Below, in pieces: positions 4,974-13,623 of a stretch of 15,201 nt of DNA; the stretch's first letter is position 1; each line of letters begins with the position of its first letter. Position numbers and translations under genes: made by a program. The notes below the pieces were generated by a model. That model made no database searches and was not told the origin of the DNA. It saw nothing but the letters and a program-made list of their open reading frames with translations. Source of the stretch: Planctomycetota bacterium (GTDB lineage Bacteria > Planctomycetota > Planctomycetia > Isosphaerales > Isosphaeraceae); assembly GCA_021777685.1 (NCBI GenBank), contig JAJYDH010000005.1:1-15201 (forward strand). Direction: 5' to 3'.

Positions 4974-7232
4974 ATGCCCGGACTCGCGACCATGACGACC
5001 GACTCGCCCGAGATCCCCGAGACTTCCGAAACTCCGGGGCCGCCGATCCTGCCCCCCGACCCTCCACTGGTCGCCTACCGGACCGCGCTCAAGCGGTACG
5101 ACGGCGGCCGGCTCGTCGAGATCCACGCCGTGCTCGGCGGGCTCGACCTCGGCGGCAAGCCGAACCGGCTGCCCGACGCCATCGCCGACCGGCTGGGCGA
5201 GGCCCGCGTCGCGGAACGGATGGTCGCCGGGCTCGATCACGGCCCCCGGGCTGCCCTCGGCCTGTTCGCCCTGACCGAGATGCCTTCGTGGCCCGCCTCG
5301 GGGATGGCGCTGGGGCTGGCCTGCCTGGGAGTCGATCCCGAGCCGGCGCTCCGCCGGCTCCTGGAACTCGGGCTGGTCGCCGCGAAGGTCGGCGACGCCT
5401 TCGACCCGGTCTTCGACTACGAACGGCTCGTCGGCCCGCAACTCGCCCTCACGACTCTGAACGCCCACCCTTCCGTCCTGAACGCCGCGAGGACCGTCCT
5501 GCCCGAGGGCGGGCCGCCCCCACAGGCCGGTGACGTCCGCCAGGCCCGCGAGGCCGACGGCCTGGAGCCGATCCTCCGCCTGGCCGCCGTCTGGCAGCGG
5601 ATTGAGGAGGGCCCGATCCGCCAGACGCAGCAAGGGACGTTCTTCAAGCGCGACCGCGAGCGGCTCGAAGATGACCCCGTCCTGGCCGGGCCGATCACCG
5701 ACGCGCTCGAGCCGCTGCCCGACATGGCCCTGCTCTGGATCGCGCTGGCCCGAGGGGTCGGGCTGGTCGTCCCCGAGGCCGGGAGCGACCGCCTGATCGC
5801 CGCCCGGCCGGACTTCTGGGGCGAGAACGCCGTGCACCTCCCGCAGATGATCGCCACCCGCTGGTTGGCCCTCCGCGACTGGCACGAGCAGGTCGGGATG
5901 AGGCAGGAAGGGAGCCCGGTCGACCTGGCCATCCCGTTCGTCCGGGCCTCGGTCCTGCTCTGGCTGGCGAAGATGCCCGAGTCGGCCTGGTTGGCGCTGA
6001 GCGACCTCGACGAGCACCTCGGCCGGCTCGCGCCGTACTGGGACCGGCCTCTGCTCTCCGACCCGGTGAGGCCCAGGGGTGCGGGCCCGTCGGAGACGCT
6101 CGCGGCGATCGTGCTCGGCCCGGCCTATCAGATCGGGCTGGTCCGCGCCGCGGAAGAGACGCCGAGCGGCCGGAGGGTCGTGCAACTGACCCCGCTCGGC
6201 CGGTACGCGCTCGCCCTCGGCCCGCCGCCGCCGCCCCGGCAGACGTTCGACCATTTCCTCTTCGTCCAGCCGAACTTCGAGATCATCGCGTATCGCCAGG
6301 GCCTGACGCCCAGCCTGATCGGCCAGTTCAGCCGGTTCGCCCGGTGGTCGCAGGTCGGCGCGGCGCTGGAGCTGAAGCTCACGCCGGAGTCGGTGTACCG
6401 GGGGCTCGAAGGGGGCCTGAAGACCGAGGCGATGCTCGAACGGCTGGCCAGGCACTCCTCGCGACCCCTGCCGGCGGGCGTGGCCGAGGCCCTCCGGACC
6501 TGGGCGGGCCGCCGCGACCGCGTGACGTATTACTCATCCGCCACGCTCGTCGAGTTCGCCACGCCCGAGGAGCTGGAGACGGCGCTCGGGCTCTGGCCGG
6601 CCTCGGGCCGGGTCGCCCCGGTCCGGATCTCGGACCGGCTCCTGCTCGTCGAGGACGAGGGATCGATCCCGTTCTCGCGGTTCCGTATGGCCGGCTCGCG
6701 CGACTACCGCCGCCCGGCCGAAGCCTGCGTTGACGTCGAGGGGGACGGCGTGACCCTCTCGCTCGACCTCGGCCGGTCCGATCTCCTGGTCGACGCCGAG
6801 CTGGCCCAGTTCGCCGACGAGCGGATCGGCCGGGCCCGCCCCGACGGGTCGTCGAGCCCGAGACGTTCCTTCATCGTCTCGCCCGCCTCGCTCGCCCGCG
6901 CGGCCGAGGCCGGCCTGACCTCCGCTCAGATGTCGCGCTGGTTCTCGCAGAGGACCGGCGAGGAGATGCCCGCGGCGATCCGCCTGCTCCTGCACGCCGC
7001 CCGGCCCGGCGGAGGGCCATTCCCCACCCGCCGGCCGATCGTGATGACCGTCCCCTCGGCCGACCTGCTCGACGGCCTGTTCCAGCACCCCACCACCGGC
7101 CCGCACCTCGGCGACCGCCTGGGGCCCACCACCGCGATCGTCCCCGACGAGGATTTCGAGCTTCTCCGCATCGCCCTGGCCGAGCTGGGGCTGTCGCTGG
7201 GCAACCCGAATGGACGGTCCAAGCAGGGATGA
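4974..7232 (+). CDS. Helicase_C_3 domain protein (XPB-N / p52-like), putative XPB partner
   Basis: A 752-residue protein with a Pro-rich start and a long helical, winged-helix-like N-terminal half. A Helicase_C_3 domain follows at about 421-545, opening with FLFVQPNFEIIA and continuing SVYRGLEGGLKTEAMLERLARHS, LPAGVAEALRTWAGRRDRV and ATLVEFATPEELETAL. Residues 689-743 form a further small alpha/beta segment that resembles the preceding 75-residue protein. No Walker A or DEAD motif is visible, so it is not itself a helicase. Size and neighbourhood match mycobacterial Rv0862c, encoded beside XPB (Rv0861c). I infer that it binds or regulates the XPB motor, as p52/Tfb2 does in TFIIH. It starts 40 nt after the 75-residue gene. 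GGAGGGG (4953-4959) lies somewhat far from the ATG at 4974, and a second in-frame ATG occurs at 4992. Confidence 0.85.
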   Translation: MPGLATMTTDSPEIPETSETPGPPILPPDPPLVAYRTALKRYDGGRLVEIHAVLGGLDLGGKPNRLPDAIADRLGEARVAERMVAGLDHGPRAALGLFALTEMPSWPASGMALGLACLGVDPEPALRRLLELGLVAAKVGDAFDPVFDYERLVGPQLALTTLNAHPSVLNAARTVLPEGGPPPQAGDVRQAREADGLEPILRLAAVWQRIEEGPIRQTQQGTFFKRDRERLEDDPVLAGPITDALEPLPDMALLWIALARGVGLVVPEAGSDRLIAARPDFWGENAVHLPQMIATRWLALRDWHEQVGMRQEGSPVDLAIPFVRASVLLWLAKMPESAWLALSDLDEHLGRLAPYWDRPLLSDPVRPRGAGPSETLAAIVLGPAYQIGLVRAAEETPSGRRVVQLTPLGRYALALGPPPPPRQTFDHFLFVQPNFEIIAYRQGLTPSLIGQFSRFARWSQVGAALELKLTPESVYRGLEGGLKTEAMLERLARHSSRPLPAGVAEALRTWAGRRDRVTYYSSATLVEFATPEELETALGLWPASGRVAPVRISDRLLLVEDEGSIPFSRFRMAGSRDYRRPAEACVDVEGDGVTLSLDLGRSDLLVDAELAQFADERIGRARPDGSSSPRRSFIVSPASLARAAEAGLTSAQMSRWFSQRTGEEMPAAIRLLLHAARPGGGPFPTRRPIVMTVPSADLLDGLFQHPTTGPHLGDRLGPTTAIVPDEDFELLRIALAELGLSLGNPNGRSKQG

Positions 7233-7377
7233 GATCGCTGGTGGGCTGTTATGCCTCCCATCTCACTCCGGTCGTGTCCCAGAGCTGGCGGTAGAACTAC
7301 GCAAATCTCTACTATTCGAAACCATCGATGCTCGATCGGTGCCCGATGACACCTAGTCTATCGATCATCCGTCAATC

Positions 7378-7395
7378 GGCCATCCCGAGATGGCC
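7378..7395 (-). terminator. Hairpin directly after the repeat-protein stop codon
   Basis: GGCCAT (7378-7383) pairs with ATGGCC (7390-7395) around a 6-nt loop, one base beyond the stop of the minus-strand gene. No T-tract follows on either strand, so if it acts in termination it is not a classical intrinsic terminator. The rest of 7233-7396, between two convergent genes, shows nothing else. Confidence 0.3.
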
Positions 7396-7396
7396 C

Positions 7397-9784
7397 TCAG
7401 TCCCGCCCGATCCGCTGCCGGAGCTTCTCGAACTTCCCTCGAAGCACCCCCCCGCCGAGTTCGGGGTGGAGGATGGACGTCCGCTCGATGACGTTCCGGG
7501 CCTCCTTCAGGCGGTCGGCCCGGTAGTAGGCCAGGGCCATCCCGTAGCGCGACTCGAACCAGGGGAGCGACCCGGGGGCGAGCCGGCTGCCCCGGTATCG
7601 CTCGGCGTCGATGGCCAGGTCGAAGGCGTCTAGCCGCTGGTAGGTGTCGGCCAGCTCCCGGAGCAGATCGTCGTCGGCACCCTCGACCGGCCCTCCCCAG
7701 TCGGCGATCTCGCGCTTCGCCCCGGCCGGGTCGCCCGAGAAGAGGAGGGCCCGGGCGTGGTGGAGCCTCGCCTCGTCCCGCGAAGCGACGGGGAGGCGGT
7801 CGAGGTGCTCGACGATGCGGGTCGAGAGGACGCGGGCGATCAGGCTCAGCCGGCGGCGGATCGTCTCGGAGTCGGCCTCGCTCGCCGAGCGGTCGAGCAG
7901 TCGGAGCGCCCCGAGGATGTCGGCGGGATCGGTTGAGCGGGCCTCGTCCCGGGCGATTTTGTCGGCCTCGGTCGACCGGTTCGCCTGGGCCAGGGCCACC
8001 ATCCGGTAGAGCCTGGCCAGACGGTGCTGTTCGGGCCCGGCCGCCTGCTTGAGCAGGCGATCGCAGGCGTCGAGCGCCTCGGAGGGGCGGCCGACGTCCG
8101 GGATCAGCTCCAGCCGGGCGAGCTGGAGCAGGAGCGCGGCCATCTCCGGCCCGTCCGACGCCGCGTCCAGGGCGTCCCGGAGCGACTTCCGGGCACGGTC
8201 CATCTTCGAGGCGATCGCCCGCGAGTCGCGGTTGATCCGCTGAACCTCCACGGCCTCCCGGAGCCGGTCGGCGATCAGGTTCCTCGCGTCCGTCCAGCGG
8301 AGATGCCCGTGAGGGATGCCCGACCAGAGGGCCATCGCCTCCTCGGGCCGGTCGGCCGACATCCGGACCTGGCCCAGGAGCCAGCGGGCCTCGCCGGTGC
8401 TGGGCTCGGCCGGGAAATCGCGGACCTGGCCCTCCAGGGCGTCGAGGTAAGCGGCCTTCGAGGCCCCCGGCTCGCGGGTCGCCACCGCGCGGCCTCTGGC
8501 CAGGGCCCGGAGCATCCCGGCACGGCTTTTCAGCTCGCGCGTGGCCTTCGTGTCGGAGAGGACCGCCGAGAGCGATCGATCGGCCTCGGCGAACTTGCCC
8601 GCCTCGAACAGGTAGGCGCCGGCCTTGAACCGGAGCGGGCCCGACCGGTCGGGGCGGCCGGCGGCCTCGGCGCGGTCGGCCGCCCGGGCCACGAGCCGGC
8701 CCGCCCTCGTCGGGTTGCCGAGCCGGAGATGCCCCTCGGCCAGCAGTTCCCACCACTCGGGCGGTGCGTCTCCGCCGGGCTCGTCGACGGCGCGGGCCAG
8801 CTCCATCAGGGCCCTCCGCCCTTCGGGCGTGCTCGCTCCCTGGAACTTCGCCGCGTCCCGGAAAGCCTCGTCGTCGGCCTCTTTCCGCTCCCGACCGGGG
8901 GGAATCTCCCGTCGTCTGGCCAGCGTGACCCGGAGCGTGCTCAGCCCCTTGACGGGATCGGCGACGTTCGCCGCGTCGATCACCCTGCGGGCCTCGTCGT
9001 ACTGGCGGCGTCCGATCAGCGCGGCGACTCGGGCCTCCAGCAATGCCGAGGGTGAGGGTGGCGGCGAGAGCTTCTCGGCCTCCTCCAGCTCCATCTGGGC
9101 CTGCCCGAAAAGGCCGAGCCGGGTGGCCAGCTCGCTCCGGAGCAGGCGGGCGAACTCCCGGAGCCCAGGCGCGGTCAGGGCGGCGTCGAGCAGCCCGAGT
9201 GCCTCGCGCTCGGATGCCATCCGGGCGGGGTCGCCCTCGGGCTCGAACCGCGACCGGTCGGCGATCGCCCGGGCCAGCCGGAACCGATAATTCTGCCCGA
9301 ATGGTTCTTTCGACTCGGCCGGCCCGATCGCGATCGCCCGGAATCGTCGGATCGAGTCGTCCAGGGCCGCGATCGCGTCGGCCCTGGCCTTTGCGTCGGA
9401 GGGCGTCAGCTCCGCTTGCTCGGCGAGGCTCTGCCCCTCGGCCCAGCGGTAGACGGCGGCCTGGAACCGGATCAACGGGGCGGATTCGAGGTCGGGATTC
9501 CGGGCGACGAAGTCGTCGAGGAGGGCGATCGCCTCGGTCCACCGGGCCCGTCGATCGGCCGACGTCCCCGACTGCTGGGCCGCCCGATCGAGCGCCGCCG
9601 CGCCATCGAGGGCGCGACGGCCACGCTCAACGGCCGGGATAGCGGGGTCGGAGACCGCCGCGCGCAGCTCCGCCAGGTCCGGCCGCTCGACCTGGGCCGG
9701 AGCCTGGGCCCGGATCATCAGGGCGAGCCCGGACGCCAGGATCGCGGTCGCCGCGGATCGTGTCAGGTGTCGAAATCCCCACAT
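7397..9784 (-). CDS. Secreted TPR-like repeat protein
   Basis: A 795-residue protein with a signal peptide at its N-terminus (MWGFRHLTRSAATAILASGL, likely cleaved after the Ala-rich AQAPAQ near residues 26-31). The rest is almost wholly alpha-helical with degenerate tetratricopeptide-like repeats, for example WWELLAEGHLRLGNPTRAG, LRFKAGAYLFEAGKFAEAD, ELADTYQRLDAFDLAIDAE and YGMALAYYRADRLKEAR. Such repeats form protein-binding scaffolds; the partner is unknown. The frame runs open far upstream to 11035, but that extension only overlaps the ceramidase-like gene in a different frame. The ATG at 9784 is chosen because it begins the signal peptide and has GGAG 6 nt upstream. It is the last gene of the minus-strand run, 29 nt after the ceramidase-like stop. 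Confidence 0.85.
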   Translation of the reverse strand: MWGFRHLTRSAATAILASGLALMIRAQAPAQVERPDLAELRAAVSDPAIPAVERGRRALDGAAALDRAAQQSGTSADRRARWTEAIALLDDFVARNPDLESAPLIRFQAAVYRWAEGQSLAEQAELTPSDAKARADAIAALDDSIRRFRAIAIGPAESKEPFGQNYRFRLARAIADRSRFEPEGDPARMASEREALGLLDAALTAPGLREFARLLRSELATRLGLFGQAQMELEEAEKLSPPPSPSALLEARVAALIGRRQYDEARRVIDAANVADPVKGLSTLRVTLARRREIPPGRERKEADDEAFRDAAKFQGASTPEGRRALMELARAVDEPGGDAPPEWWELLAEGHLRLGNPTRAGRLVARAADRAEAAGRPDRSGPLRFKAGAYLFEAGKFAEADRSLSAVLSDTKATRELKSRAGMLRALARGRAVATREPGASKAAYLDALEGQVRDFPAEPSTGEARWLLGQVRMSADRPEEAMALWSGIPHGHLRWTDARNLIADRLREAVEVQRINRDSRAIASKMDRARKSLRDALDAASDGPEMAALLLQLARLELIPDVGRPSEALDACDRLLKQAAGPEQHRLARLYRMVALAQANRSTEADKIARDEARSTDPADILGALRLLDRSASEADSETIRRRLSLIARVLSTRIVEHLDRLPVASRDEARLHHARALLFSGDPAGAKREIADWGGPVEGADDDLLRELADTYQRLDAFDLAIDAERYRGSRLAPGSLPWFESRYGMALAYYRADRLKEARNVIERTSILHPELGGGVLRGKFEKLRQRIGRD

Positions 9785-9813
9785 CGCCGGCTCCGTCCTC
9801 CGCCCCTCCCTGA

Positions 9814-11142
9814 TTATAGAGCCGGGAGGCCAGCCCCCGGACGGGCGTCGGCCAGAAGCTCCCGGATCGCGCGGCGATATGCCGGTTCGGTGTCGGGGCT
9901 GACGTTGGCGACGGAGGGCTCGTACCCCCCTTCGGCGAAGGACCGATGGAGCGGGATGTACCAGGGGCCGCCGTCGCCGTAGGCGGCCACGGCGACCCGG
10001 CGGTCGGGGCGAGCGGCCTGGGCTCCTAGCTGGTACTCGACGAAGGTCTCGGCGGGGAGGTGGACCAGGGAGACGTCGCCGAGGTCGAGCCGGGAGAGCA
10101 CGATCGGCCGTCGCGAGGCCACCCGGAGGAGCCAGCCGCATGTCATCGCCGAGCGGTTGCGGACGACAGTCGTGGCCTTCGGGTCGGCCACGATCGCCCT
10201 GAGGCTGTCGAGGTCGAGGTCCTCTCGGGCGGCGAACCGGATCGGCACGGTCTTCCACGAGATCGAGGCGAGCGGGTCGTTGTGGGCGTCGGCGTCGAGG
10301 TCGGCGGCGACCATCGCCCGGTGGACCCGGTCGGCCAGGATCGCCCGTTCGGGCTTCGTCCCGGTGTTGTATTTCCCCGCCGTCACGTCGCCGGCCGATC
10401 CGGTGAAGTAGACGTGCAGGGCGCCCGGCTCCTCGGAATCGCGACGGCCCCTCGCCAGGCCGACGAAGTCGGACGTCGCCCGCCCGTCGCCGTAGTAGCT
10501 CATCGGGTGGCACGTGTAATAGTAGAGGCGGGCGAGGGGCCGGTCGCGCTGGAAGAACCCGACGGAGCGGAGGACCGGGTCGATGGTCCCGTCGGGCTCG
10601 GCCCTGGCGGCCTCGTCCTTCGTGGCGCTGTAGCGGGTGAACCTGATCTTGCCGTCGGGGCCGATCACCCGGCGGTTGCAGGCGACCTGATCGACCTTCG
10701 CCGATCCGGCCCGGATGTGCGTGACCGGCTGCGGGTCCATCAACGCCTCGCGGACGGCGGCGGCCGACCGGGCGACGAGGTCGTCGACGAATTTGTCGTC
10801 GCAGAGCAAGGTCTCGGAGCCGGCCTTGCGGAGCAGGGCATTGCCGTCGCGGTCGATGAACGGGGCGTTGTGCTGGTGGACGCAGTGGAGGGCCACGCGG
10901 TCGGGCGTGGTGTGGGCGGCCTCGGCCAGGGCCTCGGTCCAGAGCCGGTGCGACTCGTTCATGACGCCCGTCCAGTCGAGCGCCGCCAGGACGATCGGCG
11001 GCCCGGCGTCGGTGATGACGACCCCCCTCAGCCAAAGGGGGTCGTCCACGCCCACGACCGGCTTGATCCAGCCGCCGCAGAGCGGGTGGCCCATCGGTGG
11101 TGTGGCGTCGACGCGGAAGGTCGAGACGTGGGCGTTGAGCAT
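9814..11142 (-). CDS. Neutral ceramidase-like (Ceramidase_alk superfamily) hydrolase
   Basis: A 442-residue protein with the pattern of the neutral/alkaline non-lysosomal ceramidase N-terminal domain: DPLWLRGVVI and VLAALDWTGVMNESHRLW, then CVHQHNAPF (His89, His91), YYTCHPMSYYGDGRATSDF (His212), FTGSAGDVTAGKYNTG, LPAETFVEYQLG (about 362-373) and a late GGYEPS (405-410). The histidines are where the family's catalytic zinc ligands are expected. True ceramidases split N-acyl-sphingosine, are secreted and are usually over 600 residues. This protein has no signal peptide and lacks the C-terminal domain, so it is probably a cytoplasmic hydrolase with another amide or ester substrate. It starts 19 nt after folD and ends 29 nt before the repeat-protein gene, which indicates one operon. 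Confidence 0.72.
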   Translation of the reverse strand: MLNAHVSTFRVDATPPMGHPLCGGWIKPVVGVDDPLWLRGVVITDAGPPIVLAALDWTGVMNESHRLWTEALAEAAHTTPDRVALHCVHQHNAPFIDRDGNALLRKAGSETLLCDDKFVDDLVARSAAAVREALMDPQPVTHIRAGSAKVDQVACNRRVIGPDGKIRFTRYSATKDEAARAEPDGTIDPVLRSVGFFQRDRPLARLYYYTCHPMSYYGDGRATSDFVGLARGRRDSEEPGALHVYFTGSAGDVTAGKYNTGTKPERAILADRVHRAMVAADLDADAHNDPLASISWKTVPIRFAAREDLDLDSLRAIVADPKATTVVRNRSAMTCGWLLRVASRRPIVLSRLDLGDVSLVHLPAETFVEYQLGAQAARPDRRVAVAAYGDGGPWYIPLHRSFAEGGYEPSVANVSPDTEPAYRRAIRELLADARPGAGLPAL

Positions 11143-11161
11143 GGGCGGTCGCTCCGGAGGT

Positions 11162-12031
11162 TCAGGCCCCTTCGAGCCGGCGGAAGGCGTCCAGGGTGTT
11201 GCGGAGGAGCAGGGCCACGGTCATCGGGCCGACACCGCCCGGGACCGGCGTGATCCACGAGGCGACCTCGGCCGCCCCCGCGTAATCGACGTCGCCGCAG
11301 AGGCTGCCGTCGTCCCGCCTGTTCATCCCGACGTCGATCACCACGGCACCGGGCTTGATCGCGCGGGCCTTGACGTGCTCGGCCCGGCCGATGGCGGCGA
11401 TCAGGATATCGGCCTGGCGGGTGAAGTCGTCCACGTCGCGGCTCGCGGCGTGGCAGACGGTCACGGTCGCGTCGCCGCCCGGGCCCTTCTGCAAGAGGAG
11501 CAGCGCCATCGACTTGCCGACGATCTGCGACCGGCCGAGGATGACCGCGTGCGCCCCTTTCGTCTCGATCCCCGAGGCCAGCAGCAGCTCGCGGATGCCC
11601 AGCGGGGTGCACGGCACGAACCGGGGCTGGCCGATCGCCAGCAGTCCGGCGTTCTCGGGGTGGAAGCCGTCGACGTCCTTGCGGGGGTCGACCCGCTCGA
11701 TCACCTGGCGGTCGTCGATCTGGTGGGGCAGGGGGAGCTGGACGAGGATGCCGTGGACGTCGGGGTCGGCATTGAGGGCGTCGATCGTCGCCAGGAGCTT
11801 CGCCTCCTCGACGTCGCCGGGCAGGCGGAGCAGGGTCCCGCGCATCCCGGCCGCCTTGCAGGCGTTCTGCTTGTTCCGGACGTAGACCTGGCTGGCGGGG
11901 TTGTCGCCGACGAGGACGACCGTCAGTCCCGGCACGCGGCCGGTCGCGGTCTGGAGTCGCGCGACCTCCTCGGCGACCTGGTTCCGGATCGACTGGGCGA
12001 GCGCCTTGCCGTCGAGGATGCGGGCGGCCAA
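11162..12031 (-). CDS. folD: Bifunctional methylenetetrahydrofolate dehydrogenase / cyclohydrolase
   Basis: A 289-residue FolD, which interconverts 5,10-methylene-, 5,10-methenyl- and 10-formyl-tetrahydrofolate with NADP for purine and formyl-Met synthesis. With this start, the catalytic residues fall on the E. coli numbers: Tyr50 and Lys54 (YVRNK), Gln98 (VQLPLP) and Asp121 (PRKDVDGFH). The nucleotide-binding GRSQIVGKS lies at 166-174 and PGGVGPMT at 264-271. The start is TTG at 12031, preceded by GGAGGA at a good distance. The frame extends upstream to 12244, but that part is not FolD-like and runs into the divergent gene. Length and motifs are complete. It heads a minus-strand run with two genes of unrelated apparent function. 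Confidence 0.96.
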   Translation of the reverse strand: MAARILDGKALAQSIRNQVAEEVARLQTATGRVPGLTVVLVGDNPASQVYVRNKQNACKAAGMRGTLLRLPGDVEEAKLLATIDALNADPDVHGILVQLPLPHQIDDRQVIERVDPRKDVDGFHPENAGLLAIGQPRFVPCTPLGIRELLLASGIETKGAHAVILGRSQIVGKSMALLLLQKGPGGDATVTVCHAASRDVDDFTRQADILIAAIGRAEHVKARAIKPGAVVIDVGMNRRDDGSLCGDVDYAGAAEVASWITPVPGGVGPMTVALLLRNTLDAFRRLEGA

Positions 12032-12045
12032 CGGTGATTCCTCCG
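12024..12045 (-). promoter_or_regulatory. Ribosome-binding site that decides the TTG start of folD
   Basis: On the minus strand GGAGGAATCACCG precedes TTG GCC GCC. The strong Shine-Dalgarno core has 7-8 nt spacing and there is no nearer ATG or GTG in frame. This makes TTG the likely initiation codon. Confidence 0.7.
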
Positions 12046-12095
12046 AGGACGTTCGATCGGGACGGCCGGGGTCGCCCGGCCTTGCGTGCCGATCT

Positions 12096-12125
12096 AATAT
12101 ACTGGCGGCCGTGTCCCTCTGTCTT
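12096..12125 (-). promoter_or_regulatory. Candidate promoter for the folD operon
   Basis: In the 128-bp region between the divergent genes, an AT-rich island stands out. On the minus strand AAGACA (12120-12125) and TATATT (12096-12101) are separated by 18 nt. Transcription would begin near 12089 and give a leader of about 58 nt. The same island reads TAATAT on the plus strand and could serve the MATE gene, but I see no good -35 box there. Confidence 0.4.
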
Positions 12126-12159
12126 CCCGGGTCCGCCCCCTCTCCCCAGATCGAATCGG

Positions 12160-13602
12160 ATGGCAGCGATGGAAGTGGAAGACGCGACTGAGGGCGGGGT
12201 CCTCGTCCCGATCGAGGAAGATCCCGAGATCCTGGCCGCGACATTCCGGCCGAAGGGGTCGATGGTCCGGCAGGTCTTCCGGCTCTCCGGCCCGGTGCTG
12301 GTCGAGCAGTCGCTGCTCTACCTGGTCGGGCTCTCGGACACGCTGCTGACCGGGCGTTACCTGTCGGTGGGACACCTCGCGGCGGTGACGAACGCCACTT
12401 ACATCCTCTGGTTCCTCGGCAGCCTGATGACGATCGTCTCGGTGGGGGCGACGGCCCTCGTCGCCCGATTCACCGGGGCGGGAGATCCGGAGGCGGCGAA
12501 CCGGACGTGTCAGCAGGCGATCGGCCTCGCCCTGATCTTCGGGACGGCCGTGCTGGTCGCCGGGGAGTTCGCCGCCCCGGGGCTGATCCGCGCCCTGAAC
12601 CTGGAAGGACAGTCGGCGAGGAGCGCCACCCTGTTCCTGCGGGTGGTCCTGCTCGTCACCCCTCTGCTCGCCGCCACGACGGCGGGCGTGGCGTGCCTCC
12701 GGGGGGTCGGGGACACCCGGACGGGGATGTGGGTGATGATCCTGGTGAACGCGGTGAACGTCGCGCTGGCCTGGTCGCTGGTCCGGGGGCTCGGCCCGAT
12801 CCCGAGACTTGGCTTCACCGGGATCGCGATCGGGACGTCGACCGGCGAGGCGTTCGGCGGCCTGGCAGTCCTCCTGATCCTGGCTCGGGGGCGGTCGGGG
12901 CTCCGGCTGGACTTCGCCGGGATGCGGCCCGATTGGTCGAGAGCCCGGCGAATCCTGCGGATCAGCCTGCCCGCGGCGGGCGAGAGCCTGACCAACGTGC
13001 TCTGTCAGCTCTGGTTCCTCGGGCTCATCAACCGCCTGGGGGCGACGGCGACGGCCGCCCACGGCGTGGCGATCCGCTGCGAGGCGCTGGCTTTTTTGAC
13101 CGTGACGGCGTTCTCGATCGCCGCGAGCACGCTGACCGGCCAGTACCTCGGCGCCGGGCGGCCCGACCTGGCGGCGAAGGCGGGCCGGACCGCCTGGGGG
13201 ATCGGCGTGGCCCTGCTGGTCGCCGTGGGCACTCTGATCTACTTCCAGGCCGGGGCGATGTTCGACCTGTTCCTGGGCGGGAACCAGCCGAACGTCGTGG
13301 CCGAGGGCGTCCCGGTGCTCCGGATCGTGGCGTTCGCGCTGCCGTTCCTGGCGACGCTGAACGTCCTGAACGGCGCCCTCCGGGGGGCGGGCGACACCCG
13401 ATGGCCCTGGGCGATCGTCCTGTTCGGCTACCTGGGCATCCGCCTGCCGCTGACCTACTGGCTCACCTGGCCGGCGGCCGAGGGCGGCCCCGAATTGGGC
13501 CTCCGGGGCGCCTGGCTCGCCATGTTCTGCGACCTTTCGGTCCGGGGCATCCTCGTCGCGGCCCGGTTCCTGCACGGGGGCTGGAAAACCGCGCGGGTCT
13601 GA
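12160..13602 (+). CDS. MATE-family multidrug / cation efflux transporter
   Basis: A 480-residue inner-membrane protein with about 12 hydrophobic segments. MATE transporters export drugs or metabolites in exchange for Na+ or H+. The two homologous halves each carry the family signature: CLRGVGDTRTGMW (Leu180-Arg187) in the N-lobe and GALRGAGDTRWPW (Leu407-Arg414) in the C-lobe. The first helix region reads VFRLSGPVLVEQSLLYLVGLSDT, written here only as the segment at about 31-53. The N-terminus is a slightly longer acidic cytoplasmic tail than usual. I chose the ATG at 12160. The next ATG (12169) is equally possible, and neither has a strong ribosome-binding site; the open frame to 12034 lies in the promoter region. 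The gene is divergent from folD. Substrate unknown. Confidence 0.93.
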   Translation: MAAMEVEDATEGGVLVPIEEDPEILAATFRPKGSMVRQVFRLSGPVLVEQSLLYLVGLSDTLLTGRYLSVGHLAAVTNATYILWFLGSLMTIVSVGATALVARFTGAGDPEAANRTCQQAIGLALIFGTAVLVAGEFAAPGLIRALNLEGQSARSATLFLRVVLLVTPLLAATTAGVACLRGVGDTRTGMWVMILVNAVNVALAWSLVRGLGPIPRLGFTGIAIGTSTGEAFGGLAVLLILARGRSGLRLDFAGMRPDWSRARRILRISLPAAGESLTNVLCQLWFLGLINRLGATATAAHGVAIRCEALAFLTVTAFSIAASTLTGQYLGAGRPDLAAKAGRTAWGIGVALLVAVGTLIYFQAGAMFDLFLGGNQPNVVAEGVPVLRIVAFALPFLATLNVLNGALRGAGDTRWPWAIVLFGYLGIRLPLTYWLTWPAAEGGPELGLRGAWLAMFCDLSVRGILVAARFLHGGWKTARV

Positions 13603-13623
13603 CGCCGACGATTTTGGATCAGA

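Noticed and set aside
4755..6455. 566-codon open frame on the minus strand
   Set aside because: Antisense to the Helicase_C_3 gene, with shadow-like composition and no recognisable domain.
7365..9542. 725-codon minus-strand frame overlapping the repeat protein
   Set aside because: Extremely Arg/Pro/Gly-rich translation without domains; it is the shifted frame of the repeat-protein gene.
9785..11035. Upstream extension of the repeat protein to 1212 residues
   Set aside because: The extra N-terminal part overlaps the ceramidase-like gene in another frame and is Arg/Pro/Gly-rich noise. A signal peptide and ribosome-binding site mark the real start at 9784.
12094..13575. 493-codon frame antisense to the MATE gene
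   Set aside because: Composition dominated by Arg/Asp/Gln/Pro, no hydrophobic core and no motif, while the plus-strand frame is an unmistakable MATE transporter.
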